Source: Favolaschia claudopus (Eukaryota > Basidiomycota > Agaricomycetes > Agaricales > Mycenaceae). From it: a DNA stretch of 64,000 bases. A program made the position numbers and the translations under genes. Every line of letters begins with the position of its first letter. Positions within the stretch are counted from its first letter, which is position 1. Under the pieces are notes generated by a model that was given only the letters and a program-made list of their open reading frames with translations, was not told the DNA's origin and ran no database searches. Positions 11,326-23,035 of this stretch are shown one piece after another. The stretch covers positions 1,116,001 to 1,180,000 of the forward strand of contig JAWWNJ010000079.1 in assembly GCA_037176885.1 (NCBI GenBank). The letters run 5' to 3'.

Positions 11326-11970
11326 TGTCGCAAAAATCGAAAGTTAGAGATAAGAGATTATAACCACTTACAGCCGATATAACCGGTTATAGCAAGGTTA
11401 TAGTGAGGTTATAACCCAGCTGATAACAGCTTATACCTCAGGCGCATCCTAATGGCTCTGGATCCATTCTGCAATCCAGACTACCTACCTCCCTATGCAA
11501 GTATAATGCAACCTCATCGTACAGATTACGAACAAAAGATTTGATTTTGAGCCGTGCGTGGTTGGTGTGTGGACAGTTGTCACTTGTCAGTGGAGCCTCA
11601 AGGCAAATAAAATGACATCATGTATAGTAACGGCATATATGGCGCAGACTGACCTTTTATCCAATGGCTCCTTGGTGGAGCGGTAATGGTGTATGCTTTC
11701 ATTGCGCATGAGACGGTCGGCAGTTCAAATCCCGCCGGGTGCAACCGCCTCACACCGCTTCACGCTCCCGCGGTAGCGTGAGTGTCGGGATGCGGCGAGG
11801 TTGAGAGAAAAGAATTTTTTCAATGCCCTCGCCCTCACCTTTATAACTGACTATAATGCTATAAGGCTGTAAGTCCTTATAATGCTATCTTAGCTTTATA
11901 CCCCACCGCCCAGATTATAGACTTATAACTGGTTATAACCTGATATAACCCCATTTCGATTTTTGCGACA
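11326..11970. mobile_element. TIR element carrying a tRNA-like segment (645 bp)
   Basis: Perfect 17-bp TIRs TGTCGCAAAAATCGAAA sit at both ends. Next to each end are many TTATAACC / GGTTATAA words that could form further inverted pairings. It splits LINE ORF2 between SELE and LMQENSK, and excising it with one AA (minus strand TT) rejoins the frame. Its length is a multiple of three, but it brings a stop and adds about 30 foreign residues to the upstream part. It carries no transposase. Superfamily is not assigned. Confidence 0.75.
11673..11732 (+). ncRNA. tRNA-like segment with pol III box motifs
   Basis: TGGTGGAGCGG (11673-11683) resembles an A box and AGTTCAAATCC (11722-11732) a B box, at a tRNA-like spacing of about 38 bases. 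Anticodon and T stems do not pair properly and the acceptor arms do not match, so this is not a tRNA gene. It may be a tRNA-derived SINE head captured inside the TIR element. Confidence 0.35.
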
Positions 11971-14900
11971 AATTCCAGTTCGGAGAGTTTGAGCTCGCTA
12001 CAAAAATCAACTGCAGGTAATCGCGGGTCCCACTTTGGATACACGCTGTTTAGTAGAAATTTAGCGGTATCGATACAAGCACCAGGATCAGTGCACCCAA
12101 GCTCAACTCGATCGCGATGACAGGGTGGACATCCACAGTTTTTCCGTCCAAAGCCAGATGGATTAATTTGGTGTGGTTTACGAAGAACAGTCGTACTTCG
12201 CTGGGATATTTCCCTCAATTCTTCTAGCGTTTTGATACCGTGATTCGAGCGAAGGCACGTTGCGGCGCGTCGGCGGTTTGCTGACTTGAATAATTCAACA
12301 TCAACTCCCGGATGCCTCCATATTGGCAGACGTAGTTGTATATTGGACGAGATAGACAACCCGGTGAATCGTAGGTTATATTTCTGTGCAGCAGTGATCA
12401 ATCCCTTGACCTGATCAGGAAGTTTGGTCTTGGAGGAGATCGGGATGTGTATATTCTGTAGAAAGATATTTATTACTTGCCCTGTACGGAAATTGAGGTA
12501 ACTTTTCTCGGCATAATTTCGAATCAAGAAATCTACAAAGTAGGACCATCGTGCTCGATCTTGCTCAAGGTTGAGGTAGGTCTGGAGATTGAGCACGTCA
12601 ATAGCATCGTTTCTCGATGGAAGATCGAGAACTTGTTTACCACCATCGGAAATGTCCAAAATCATGGTTTCGTGGCCAACTCTCGCACGTTTACCATCCC
12701 AAAGGAAATCATTTTCCAGTTTTATTAGCTGCTCTTCAATCGGTTTTGGCATTCCTTGAACTCTGCTCAAGTATTGAGTCCTGCCACCAATCACCATGTT
12801 AATGATATGTCGTTTTCCCTCCAATCCGGGCTTCAACATACCCCATCGGCGCAGATCACATGTGATCTTATCTATCACTGACGGCCAAGGGGTCAAGCAG
12901 GTTGTCTGGTTTCCTATCCATGAACCGAGAATGCGGCAAGTTCCTCCATCAGGTACAATCCGAATTTGCTCTGCAATGCTTCCGATCGGTGAGGTCTTGT
13001 TTATTCTTCTATCGCGAAGGGTATCAGCTCGATATCCGGGTTGTCCGAAAGGAAGAATAATAGTCTTGTGTTCGTTGAATTTTGCGGTTGAGGCGGCACA
13101 CCACAAGTCGAGTATTTTCCAAAGTTCATCCAAGGAGTTGGAAGACGACAAAAAAATTGTTATATCATCGGCAAAGAGAGAGATGATGAGATCTTCGTCA
13201 GTCCCAGGAATGTGTATACCCTTCAGGTTAGAGTTTCTGATTAGGCATGCCAAAGGTTCGATCGCAAGATTAAATAAGAGACAGGAAAGCGGGTCGCCTT
13301 GACGGACACCGCGCACAACCAGGTAGGGATCACTAAGCATCCCGTTAACTATGACTACTGTTTCTGCGTTCGTATACAGATGCTTAATCAGGTTGCAGAA
13401 TCGGGGAGGGAATCGAAAATGTTGCAAAACTCGGAGTAAATAGGCGTGGCTGATCCTGTCATAGGCTTTTTCTTGATCCAAGGCAATAAGTGCACCATCT
13501 TCTTCTGCCTCGGCGTAATCCAGCAGGAATTTGCAGAGTTTCACTTGATCTTCGATTTTCCTGCCTTTCATAAATCCGGCTTGATCTGGATGGACCAGAG
13601 AAGGTGCAACATTCATCAAACGTAGCGAGTGCGCTTTTGTCATTAACTTGTAATCCGTATTAAGGAGTTTGATCGGACGGTAGTTTGAAATCAGGCTCTT
13701 GTCGCCTTTCTTGAAAAACGGGCATAACCATCCGGAGTTGAATTTTGTGCCATTGACAATCCCGTGGATCTCGATGTCTTGGAATAATCTAGCAAGAAAG
13801 CCAACGATGTTGAAGAGTTTGTGGTCAAATCGTTTGGACTGCATATAAAGGCGGTCAAGGTGTTTGAAAAACTCATAGGGGATGCCATCAAGTCCGGGTG
13901 CCTTGCCATTATTTGAGAGTTTCAGCGCTTCCCGAATTTCGTCTTCAGTAAGTGTTGTATCCAATTTCTGGAATTCATCTCGCGAAAGATGTACCTGGCT
14001 TTGTTCGAGAACCATCTCAGTACAGAGAGCTCGACTATACTCATCTGGTAGGTCGCGCGTTTGGATATCATCGTGATATTTTCCGGCCATTTTAGCGATT
14101 TCTCGTGGTCGTGTTTCGAATCTGGGGCGAGTATGATGCAGTGGATCAGGGTCCACTCTGAACTCGTCTATCGAGTCTTTCAATGTGTACCCTTTCGCAG
14201 AGTTAGTCCAGAGTTTTGTTCTCAAACTTTCGCCTTCAACATCGTACCGAGCTTCTGCCATTCGTTTTTTTCGATCAGCCTCTTCTTTAACGCAGGCATC
14301 AATTTTGTCTTCGATGGCACGGATTGCTAGGAACCGGTCTTGTAGAGTCATGGCTTCATCATGTATGACCATGCGAAGCCTCGTTTCCAATGTCCTTACC
14401 TCTTTGATATGCTCGTTCAAGAAACGGGAGCAGTGCTTGCCAAAATCAGTTATATCCGCTTTATATTTGAACCATAGGGTCTGTTCGTTGAAATCGGGAA
14501 GTCGTTCACCGTCGTTCAGCCTATCGATGTCTTCGCCAAGTTTAGTGTTCAGCTCGTGAACTCGTTTCATAAATTTGGGTGTTTTCAGGAGATAGAGTGG
14601 CATACTCCACCTTCCGGGTCCTGGTTTCTGATCCCAACGCGAGACAATGTCGACAGAGACCAATCGATGATCGGACTTAACAGCACAGTGATTAATGGAC
14701 CAGTTACGGTATTCGTTGAAATGAGTACTTGGAATATATATCCTGTCGAGTCTAGCATGAGAAATATGAAGCTCACCGCTGGAGCCATCGGTACGAATCT
14801 GTCTGCAAGTATAGTCTCTCGTGTCTGGGAATGTCAAACGCCAACCATCTTGGAACTGAAAGAGCGACATCAGGCGAACAAAGCTCGATGGTACAGGGTC

Positions 14901-15983
14901 TGCGACTCCTGAAGAACGATCGAGCACATTTTCAACGAAGTTCCAATCTCCCGCACCTTCGGTAGGCAGCGGTAAGTGGCAGTCAGTCTGCCATAAATTC
15001 CACAAATAGTCCCATAGTTTACAACGTTCGTCTGGTGAATTCGGTGCATATATATTGAGGATATTGCGGGTGGTCTCGCCGTGACCTGGGACGACGATCA
15101 TAAATGCACGACCAGGGACCAGTACATACTCACGTATATTTTCTGTGTCGACAAACTTCTTGTTCAAAATGAATGACACACCCGCCGTAGAGGTAGGTTT
15201 TGTGGGATGAGAAGAATTGAACAATTTGAACCAGCGTTGGAAGACATTGTTGAATTGAGTCACTGCGATATCATCGAGATGGGTCTCTTGAAGGGCAAGA
15301 ACTCCAATACCCTCGTCATCGATCATGCGCTTTACATGGTTGAATTTGTGATCGGTATGATGAATGGATTTATTTTGCTCGCGTCCGTTCATATTGAGAG
15401 TAGAGACTTTTAAACTCGCCCTGGTTGATTTGTTGGAACACGGTGGGCTTGGTGGCTTGTTAGCTCTACGAATGTTTCGATTGATTTCTTCCCAAGAGTT
15501 AGTATCATCTGTGTGTGTGTGTCGAGATACGACAGTTGCATTTGAATCTGTACTCGGTAGATCTGGATCAGTAGTTATCAGCAAGTTGTTATTGGCAGCG
15601 CGGGAGCTTGTAGGTCCCTCTTCATTTACCCGCAAAACATTCGAAACATTGTTGGACTGGAATTTTGAGCTTTGAATCGCCGCAGTTACCGAAGGCAACC
15701 ACGGAGACTCATTGTCTGAAATTACGGTCGCAACTGAAGAGGGACGGGGGCTCTGCTCTTCGCCTGTCGCCGTAACAGCCAAAGCAGACGAACTGCTACA
15801 GAAGGGGCCGCGTGAAGGATAGTCGGGGCTAGGCCCCAAATCGCCTCGACTCCTGCTGATCTCGTTCTCTGAACTCGTAGCCGGCAGGCACTGACGAGAG
15901 GGCTGTACCACGTCCCCAAAACCCTCCCGTGATCCAGGAGGGCCCTCGGTACTCAATAGTGTTTCAATTTTTGTATGGTTCAT
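11971..15983 (-). CDS. LINE ORF2: APE endonuclease and reverse transcriptase
   Basis: This frame is open from 15983 (MNHTKIETLL) through the insertion junction, over 1330 LINE-derived codons. A Ser-rich N-terminus of about 195 residues comes first. The APE-type endonuclease follows, with LNMNG, LQETHLDD, IYAPNSPDE, GDWN and SDHRLV carrying the expected Asn, Glu, Asp and His residues. The reverse transcriptase spans about residues 680-960: APGLDGIPYEFF, FFKKGDKS.ISNYRPI, QAGFMKGR, ALDQEKAYDR, RQGDPLS and the catalytic FADD. The domain order and residues look intact, but the C-terminus is displaced by insertions, so the full protein is not made. It nicks target DNA and copies the LINE RNA at the nick. 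Confidence 0.9.
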
Positions 15984-16118
15984 GTTGAGGTACGATTAAG
16001 GACCGCCGTCCAAAGGTAGGGATAGAGAGAAGATTTCAGAGGAGATCGGAACAGAACGCGGTGTACCCAGGCAGCGTGTCAAAATCCAAGAAAAAACATG
16101 TCTTTGAAGATGATGATA
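15984..16118. other. LINE 5' or ORF1-ORF2 spacer
   Basis: Short sequence between ORF2 and the next insertion; no feature recognised. Confidence 0.3.
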
Positions 16119-17155
16119 AGATAGAGAGCGTCAAGGGGCACCCATCCTTAAAATCTTGGACACAGGGTCGGAAAACTGACTTAAGACTCGGCCGACCCCC
16201 ACCCCCCATACGTAAGTGTTACATAACCCCCAAAACGGGTAATTCCCATCAAAAACTGAGAAAATTTGTCCAAGTTTTGCCGTGATTTGGACTGTACCAG
16301 CACACTTCCGGGACACTTTGGTGCTCAAACGTGTTATCCCACACAATTTTGCCTCCCAGCTGGCCAAAAGTTGCCGTTCGGGTCTGGTCGTGGGACATCC
16401 AATATATTATGTAATCAAATATTTTCTGTTACTTTTTTTTTGACCTTCGGAAACGCGTTTTTAGACCGATCGGAGACTGGGTCGGAAAAGCGAAATAAGA
16501 TACTTCAGACCCCCACCCCCCTCCAACCCCGTGTCTCGGGTTTTGCCGGTGGGTGCCCCTTGGAGAGCGTGGGATCCCCGCACCCTTATGTCAGCATCAC
16601 ACTGTGACATTGTCACGCTCGACGTCGAGGGCTTATAGCACGATGCTAAGGTCCAGATTGGGAATTTTGCCCAATACAAGTCTTAGATAGAGGTTCAATG
16701 AAGGGTTCCTATTGGGCAGAGTTGCCAAAATGTCCCTTGGTCTCTTGCTATATGACCCACAAAAAAATTCAGACCACTTTTTTCTGAGTGTTTCTATGTG
16801 GTTTTCTCACCAAATGGGACACTTTTCAAAAATTTCGGAGGAAAATTTGGCCAGCACAGCCACAGGATAGTCATCTCGGCATGCTTCGGCAGCTCGCTTA
16901 AGGGTGGGACCTGTCAAACCTTTGCGGCGCAATGAGTGACAGAACCTCCTTGCAGTGTGGAAGGTGCTTTTCAAAGCAAAAACCAAAATTTCAGAGCCGA
17001 AACAGCGAGAATGTCTTCTAAGTCTGTAGGTCAGACCTTCCGCAGGCCGGAAAGAGCACGAATTTTTTTGTGCGACTGGATTTGGCCGTGGGAACGATTA
17101 ATAAGTGTTACATAACGTGCTTAAGTAAGGTGCGGGGATCCCACGCTCTCTATCT
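16119..17155. mobile_element. TIR element, probably TA-flanked (1037 bp)
   Basis: AGATAGAGAGCGT at the left and its complement at the right are flanked by TA (16117-16118 and 17156-17157). After removing the hAT MITE at 16132-16562, the left TIR continues GGGATCCCCGCACC, which exactly mirrors the right end at 17129-17155. No transposase frame is present inside. Confidence 0.75.
16132..16562. mobile_element. hAT-type MITE nested in a TIR (431 bp)
   Basis: Perfect 13-bp TIRs CAAGGGGCACCCA are flanked by the perfect 8-bp duplication GAGAGCGT (16124-16131 and 16563-16570). The duplicated octamer is itself part of the host element's left TIR, so insertion order is certain: the larger element first, this one second. 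Inside is an imperfect direct repeat (GGGTCGGAAAA to GACCCCCACCCCCC, at about 16166 and 16480). Confidence 0.9.
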
Positions 17156-17157
17156 TA

Positions 17158-17413
17158 TTCCTTAGCTGTCGACCGCTGGGTAGATCGACGGAATTCTCGG
17201 ATAGATCTGTGTGTGAATCCGGCAATACTGCTTGTAGCGTACAATAACAACGAGCATAGATTCAAGTAATTTCAAGGAAGTAAGTCAGTTGTAGTGTTAC
17301 ATTTGCGTACGGTACACTTCGTACGGAAACTTCTTCTCCCCTTGTAGTCATACAGGTGTACTATTCATTTGCGCATGCGTAGATAGAGAAGCAAGTCCAG
17401 AGGCGAACCAAAT
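17158..17413. other. No recognisable gene
   Basis: Possible 3' untranslated region of the CCHC gene on the minus strand. Nothing distinct is seen. Confidence 0.3.
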
Positions 17414-19075
17414 TTAGTAGCCACGGTGTCCATCAAACCCGCGATAACCTCCGCGACCACCTCCAAAAAAACCGCGACCTCCTCCATTGTAACCGCGCCC
17501 AGAATAACCGCCACGCTGAGATCCAGCATAAGTATTGGTAGGCGAGGGAGCGGGAGCCTCCATCGACGAAAAGGTGGTCCCCATCGCAATAGTCGGCTGG
17601 TTGGACTGCTCGTCCGCAAAGGGGTGGACTCGACGGTGCCCTTCGCAGTTGATCAAAAGGCAGTCGCGCTTGAAATGATCGAGGCCGGAGCACTCGTAGC
17701 ACTCCATCGGCTTCTCAAAGCGCCCTTTGCGAACAAAGAAGGGAGAGGCGACCCCCTGGTGGCCGACGTCGAAACTGAAGTTGGGCGACATGAGTCGGTC
17801 CTTGAACCTGGCGATAGCGACGTCGTTAATCGAAGGTGCCGGCATGTAGAGGCGAAACGCAATGCGCTCGGTGGGACGAGCCCGGCGCATGCACCGGGTA
17901 TTTGTCGACTTTGGCGAAATGAAGGAGGATGGTGACAATAAGGTCCATGTCGAAATGGTCGAGCAGAACCCGAGTATGGTCAGCGTGAACCATATCAACG
18001 ATGATCGGGTCAGCGACGAGTCTAGCCCTAAGTGCGGCAAGAAACCCAGCGGGTTTCGTAGTCTTCCTGATATTGATGTAAGTGCCAGTGTACCAGCTCT
18101 GTTCAGCGGACGGGTCGATGAAATAAATCGAGTATCCGCGATCCGAACCATCCGGCAAGAAGTGAAGTTTGCCTGCCGCCACTAGTCGTCGTTTCAAGTC
18201 GACTGAGCAGTCGGTGATGATGTTTGCGATGGGATGGATGTCGTCGTTGGGGTTGCCGACGTCAGGAATGGGTGGGATGATATGAAATTCGTCTTCTTTT
18301 GCGAGGCCGTCGTGGACGATGGCAGCAGCAATGATGTCCGCCCCTCCTGCACGGTCGGTGGGGCGATCGGATTGGCCGAAAACAGCCGCAAGAGTCGATG
18401 CTTAATATATATTGGTAGAGTTTCAAAACGGGAATATTAATATGCTTTACCTGGCTTAGTTTCAAGCGCGTCCCTCGCCACTTGACGTTGGCTGTGCTTC
18501 ACCCGGGCCATCGTCCAACCGTGGACCACCGGTGCGTCTGCGTGAGCGCCAAGCAGCCAGGCGTAGGCGGGTAGTCCCATGATGGTGTCCTCGGCGGGTC
18601 CCGCAGGAGTGTCGCGTTGACCGGGTTCGACAGGGGGTGAAGTACCGTTGCCGGAGTCAGAAGCTGTAGCCGCAGGGTTGTTGTTAGCATTGGCTATGAT
18701 GGCGTTGGCTACGGAATTTTGCGCCGTGGTCACCGTCTGTAATGTTGAGTCAATGGTAGATTTAAAGAGATATGGCATCACCGGTGGATCGACTTCCATG
18801 GTTTCGCCGCCTCGGGTAATTTTTGCAGGGCGCGGGGAGGGGGGGTCGGACGTGTGGCCGCGCTTGTTGGATGCTGACGAGTTCTCCAGGGCTAAGCTCG
18901 AAAAATTACGCAGCGGAGTAGCAAGGGGAGACAGCGCGGATTGTTGAGAAGCCAGTTTGAATGATGTAAGATGGAGGAGACGGCTTGTATAGTACCGCCC
19001 ACCTGGCAACAGTGAGTAGTTCGAGTGAGTGGGCGCCAGGGTGACCTGAACGCGATTTCGGTGAATAAAGTGCAT
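17414..19075 (-). pseudogene. Gag-like CCHC zinc-knuckle, RGG-rich protein
   Basis: On the minus strand a frame opens at 19075. A candidate intron of about 104 bases (GTAAAG at about 18452, GTGCAG at about 18349) would join KPG to GADIIAAAIVHDGLAKED and keep a long frame. About 190 residues later the frame shifts by one near 17860-17880. The next frame holds the zinc knuckle CYECSGLDHFKRDC and a C-terminal run of Gly/Arg repeats (GGYSGRGYNGGGRG), both typical of RNA-binding Gag or LINE ORF1 proteins. It could be ORF1 of the LINE to its left, or a domesticated Gag gene. The intron favours a host-like gene; the frameshift favours a relic or a sequence error. Confidence 0.55.
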
Positions 19076-19388
19076 TTATAAGGTGAATCTCACTCAGCGA
19101 GGAGCGGTGCACGTCATGGTTTTTCAAATTTTCAAAGGAATTTGAAAGTGAAAGGCGGGCTGCCGTCGGACATGTATGTGCCAGATATCTATGAATCTAC
19201 AGAAACTTTATTCCCGCGCACCTCTTGCCGTTTCCCGTCATCACTGTCCCCGGTCAAACGTATTGATCACGTGCCTGGCACTTAGTCTCAGTCTGCGATG
19301 TCCAGCAGCCGCAGTTCAAGCCCTTTGAGCTCGATTGCATCGGTTTGTCCCTCCCCAAAACAGTGAGGGTTGCTGTTGAGTGTTCTAG
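19076..19388. other. Intergenic, divergent 5' regions
   Basis: Lies between the minus-strand CCHC gene and the plus-strand GTPase. It may contain the missing first exon of the GTPase: an ATG near 19299 leads a Ser-rich stretch, but its frame does not splice cleanly to the next exon. Confidence 0.35.
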
Positions 19389-22300
19389 ATAAACGATGAA
19401 GTGAATGAGTCCGTTGAAGACACCGAGTTGAAGCAAGCATTTCGTATGTCCTTTTTGTTGGCGTCTTGATCCTTTGGTCGAAGCTGCTGATCCGCAGACC
19501 TTGTCTCGGACGTCGTCGAGCGGTTGAAGATTGTCGAAAACGTAGCTCCGGAACGACAGCACGACATGCACGATACTATTCAGCTCCTGGGTGATGGCGC
19601 TTTGCAGGCAAATCACAAGGTTGCTGTGGTGGGAAGAACAGGTAATCCATCTTTTTGTTTTTGATTTTGTTCTGCCGTTTGAGGAACTGAAACCTTACAG
19701 GGGTCCGTGTCTATGTTTGGAACCTCATCGTACTCTGACTGTTTGACGTCAGAGTGGCAAATCCACCCTGCTCAATGCCGTTTTGGGTTGCTCGCTGCTT
19801 TCTGTCTCCGATATGGTTGTTTTACATCCTCATGCCTCTTGTCATCGTTGCTACTTAAACCTACTAATCCTTAGGGAGCGGCTTGTACTTCAGTTGTCAC
19901 CGAAGTATCATACGGGGCTGGTCCGCACGTTCTGGCCACGGTTGTGTACAAAACCCGGCAGCAATGGGAACTAGTAAGGGCCGCCAGTGGACCAATACAT
20001 TTCTCACCCTCGCGCAGGACTTGAAGCTTCTGTTGGCTGATGTGTATGTTGATTCTGTGCAAAAATTGTGCATCAATGATTCGATGGAAACCCAGCCAAG
20101 ACGCAGGGGATTCCGCCGACAACGATGTCCTGTACGCTCGGCAAAAGTTGTTTGAAGTTGGTTGCCTCCCTTGTATTTGCTAGCTGTAACATCTCATCAG
20201 TGACTCTGGTTCTTTTGTTTAGATATATCCGCAGTGCGTCCGAGTGCACCAATTTTTCCAGCCGCGCTGAAGATCAAGTAGCTTACGGCAAGTAGAAACC
20301 GTGGACTGGTGTGCGCCATCGCTGCTGGGAACTTTGTTGGACGATGAAGCTGTGAAGAGCAAGCTGGATACAACCACCACTGTTTCAAGTGATGCAAAGG
20401 AAATGGGGCAGCAGGTGAATGTTTGGATGCTCTTATGCGCTACCGTGTCTCATCTCTGGCGCAGTTGCAGCTTCTGTGGCAGGACTACCTTTGGCCGTTG
20501 GTCGAGATGTTAATAGTCACTTTCCCACTGACTTTACGCTTTTGACATCGATATAGAGTGAAAATTAACGGCCCATTTCCAGTGTTACGTACTGGCATCA
20601 CTCTTGTGGACCTCCCTGGTCATGGAGATGCAGATGTTGGTGCGCACTTTTTTTTTTTTTTTTTTTCTTTCTTTCTTTCTTTCTTGCTCTTGCTTTTCTT
20701 TTCTGTCGTTGCTTCCTTCTGCTTTTCGAGCTGATGGATGCCGCATGTCCAGTCAGGAACCAGGTAGCCGACAGGTATATGCAAGACGCCAATACGGTTC
20801 TTCTAGGTATGCAATGCGTCATATCTGCCAATCATGAACTTCATGTCGCATCCACAGTGTCAGCGGTTCAGAGGGCGATCGACGATGATGTAAGGCCTGA
20901 CACGTATACGGCTAGTATGCTGTTGACCTGGGATCCCTTAATGCAGGGCATACAGGGCTATCTCAAAAAATAGTATGCTAACTTGTTCCTTCTGAAATTC
21001 CCCTTCATTGCCTGGCAGCCTGTCGCAAATGATAGTAGATGGTAGATTCCGTGAAAATTCCGTCGTCTTGGTTCTTACACAAAACGATGTGAGTTCCCAT
21101 TACTACGAGGGCTGTTGTACAAATTCGGTCTCAGGTGGTGGGAAACAATGACTTCATAACTTCCAACAAGGACGAGGTGGGCCATAACTCAATTGCGTTT
21201 GTAAAATTATTTATCAGGCTCAGGAAATCAAAAAGAACCAGGGTGCCATACAAAAACTGGAAAAGCAAATCCAGAGGAGAAATGAACGTCAAGACCCGAA
21301 AGTTCCCCAGCTGCGTGAACGATTAAGCAGCCTTCAGGCAGCTAGGAAGGCACTGGTATTCGAAAGACAAGGGGACTTAGCAGTATGTCGCCGTGAATCA
21401 CCAGACGCAATCAACGTTGTTTCTGATCATATAGGAACGACGAACCGTCTCCGTAACAAAGGCATTGCAGCAGAAGTGCCAGGCCCTATATGCAGAAATT
21501 TCCCAGCTTCCGGGAGCAAGAGATTCTCCATGTGTTCCGATTTTTTGTGTCGGCAGCTCTGATTACCTGTGCGCGACGACATTTGCGGCTTTGGGCATAT
21601 CCTTATTGGAACAGGTTTTTCTTAGGGTTACAGAACAATCAAGTCGAAAGCAGGGTTTTTTCCTCGAAAGACGCGGTCAGTGGCAATTGCCATGAGCAAC
21701 CAGCTTCGCAGTTCACGGCTCTTTTCTAGACTCGGATCCCAGAATTGCATGATCATTTGGTACGCGTCGGGGGCCAACACACGGTTCAGAGAGCCATTGA
21801 CCTGCTTTCCCTGACGTATCGGTTGCTCACTCGCGGCCCATCTGTACCTGAAGGCCAGACCAGATACCAACAAGAAATTCTGGATCTTGAAAATGTTTGT
21901 CACTGGCATTAATTCTTATTGCCAGTCTATGATGTTCGTGGGTTTACAGTTCTGCATTGGCCGGGTTCATTCCCTGGTCGATTCTGTGAATGATGTCCTG
22001 ACAAAGATTTTGGGCGAGGCCAATGCCGCAATTGACGAAGTAAGTCTCCTTCCGTTATTCTGCGGGTTTCCTTGATTTCCATGCAATCCAGGCGCGAGGT
22101 CAAAGTCCCTACGTCTTTCAGACTATAGCTCAGCAGTGCAAATGGAACCAGTATCTTGCACTCATGAGGCGTCATGGCGAGTTTGGGTCGATTAACCTCA
22201 ACGTGCGTCTTACGGCTGCGGTTGCGGAGTCGGCGTCTCTGCGCACCCGATGGCACTCAGGTTTCAACGAAGAAATCCCGGCTTTAATGTCAGAATGTGC

Positions 22301-23035
22301 TAAGGTCATTGAACAAATTTCGTGCTCTTGTCAGTTTGCTCATTCTTCCACCCAGGATCTTCAAACTCGCGTGCTCTTGACTGTACGAAAGTTGGCTGAA
22401 AAAGTTCAAAAACCCTTGGACAAATTCAGCCAATCACTCGACACCTCTGTCGAGCGCCTTTTCACCAGGGTTGAGACCCTGGTAACAGTTCAGCAACGTC
22501 AAAGTAGTCGAATTTGGGCTCCAGCAATCAAACGCGCCCTTGCACCACAGTATGCGTCAGTTGCGGACACCTCCCCAGGTCACAAACGCTTTGATAGAAT
22601 GAAGGTGTGTCGTACTTGAGTGCTTCTGCGAAATCAATTCTGACCTTCCACTGTAGAAGGCAAGTGCTGAGCTTGTTTCTTGATTCCTCATTCCAACCTC
22701 ATTCAACCGTGTTTGCAGGCAAACGAAGTGTTCTTGGAGCAATCTGCGCAAACAATCTTCCAAACGTTGAAAACAGACATTCAAACTTCCTTCGCTAGCT
22801 GCATCCACTTGGCACGCAGCGAACTGCTAGTTGGATTGCACCAAACATTGCCAGATGTCCCCTTGTTTCTCACGGGTAAGGTGATTTAGACACATTTAAA
22901 CTTTCTAACTGACGATCTGCGATCAGGTGAGCCTAATCTAGACGGCCCATCTGTTTTCGCCAGAATCCTTGAAGAGAAGGAGGAAATGATATTTGAAACG
23001 ATGGATATTTTGAAGGCCCGGGTCACGGTGCAATA
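19389..23035 (+). CDS. Dynamin-like GTPase, SLIP-GC type, multi-exon
   Basis: About a dozen exons with short GT-AG introns rebuild a large GTPase. Clear joins include 19444-19497, 19816-19874 (branch site CTAAT) and 19974-20017. P-loop: VAVVGRT before an intron, SGKSTLLNAVLG after it (exact junction unresolved). Then GAACTSVVTEVSYG, the G3 motif LVDLPGHGD (near 20620) and the G4 motif TQND (near 21086). A coiled coil (QEIKKNQGAIQKLEKQIQ) follows, then IFCVGSSDYL and a long helical tail ending KARVTVQ at 23035. These features match the nuclear GTPase SLIP-GC branch of dynamin-related proteins, frequent in Agaricomycetes with unknown function. No membrane segment is seen. The first exon is uncertain, and several middle junctions (20040-20300) are not resolved. 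It is the best preserved host-like gene here. Confidence 0.75.
20650..20695 (+). repeat. Poly(T) and (CTTT)n tract in a GTPase intron
   Basis: A run of T followed by CTTT repeats lies in the intron after LVDLPGHGDADV. It is a simple pyrimidine tract of the kind that may enlarge by slippage; no coding effect. Confidence 0.7.

Larger units (their letters stand above)
4314..15983 (-). mobile_element. LINE (non-LTR retrotransposon) split by later insertions
   Basis: Reading on the minus strand, ORF2 begins near 15983. It encodes an endonuclease, a reverse transcriptase and a C-terminal Cys/His region, and ends at 4444-4446 before a poly(A) tail. Three insertions break it: a TIR element (11326-11970), a MITE (9905-10098) and a copia element (4543-9747). 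Removing copia-1 and one of its imperfect 5-bp target repeats rejoins the frame across PDN-R-TFTRGVLVG, so all parts belong to one element. The layout fits a fungal Tad1/L1-like LINE, although the clade is not proven. The 5' limit is unknown; the CCHC gene at 17414-19075 might be its ORF1. Confidence 0.8.

Noticed and set aside
17426..17935. A 169-codon plus-strand frame
   Set aside because: Antisense shadow of the CCHC/RGG gene, which has clear motifs on the minus strand.
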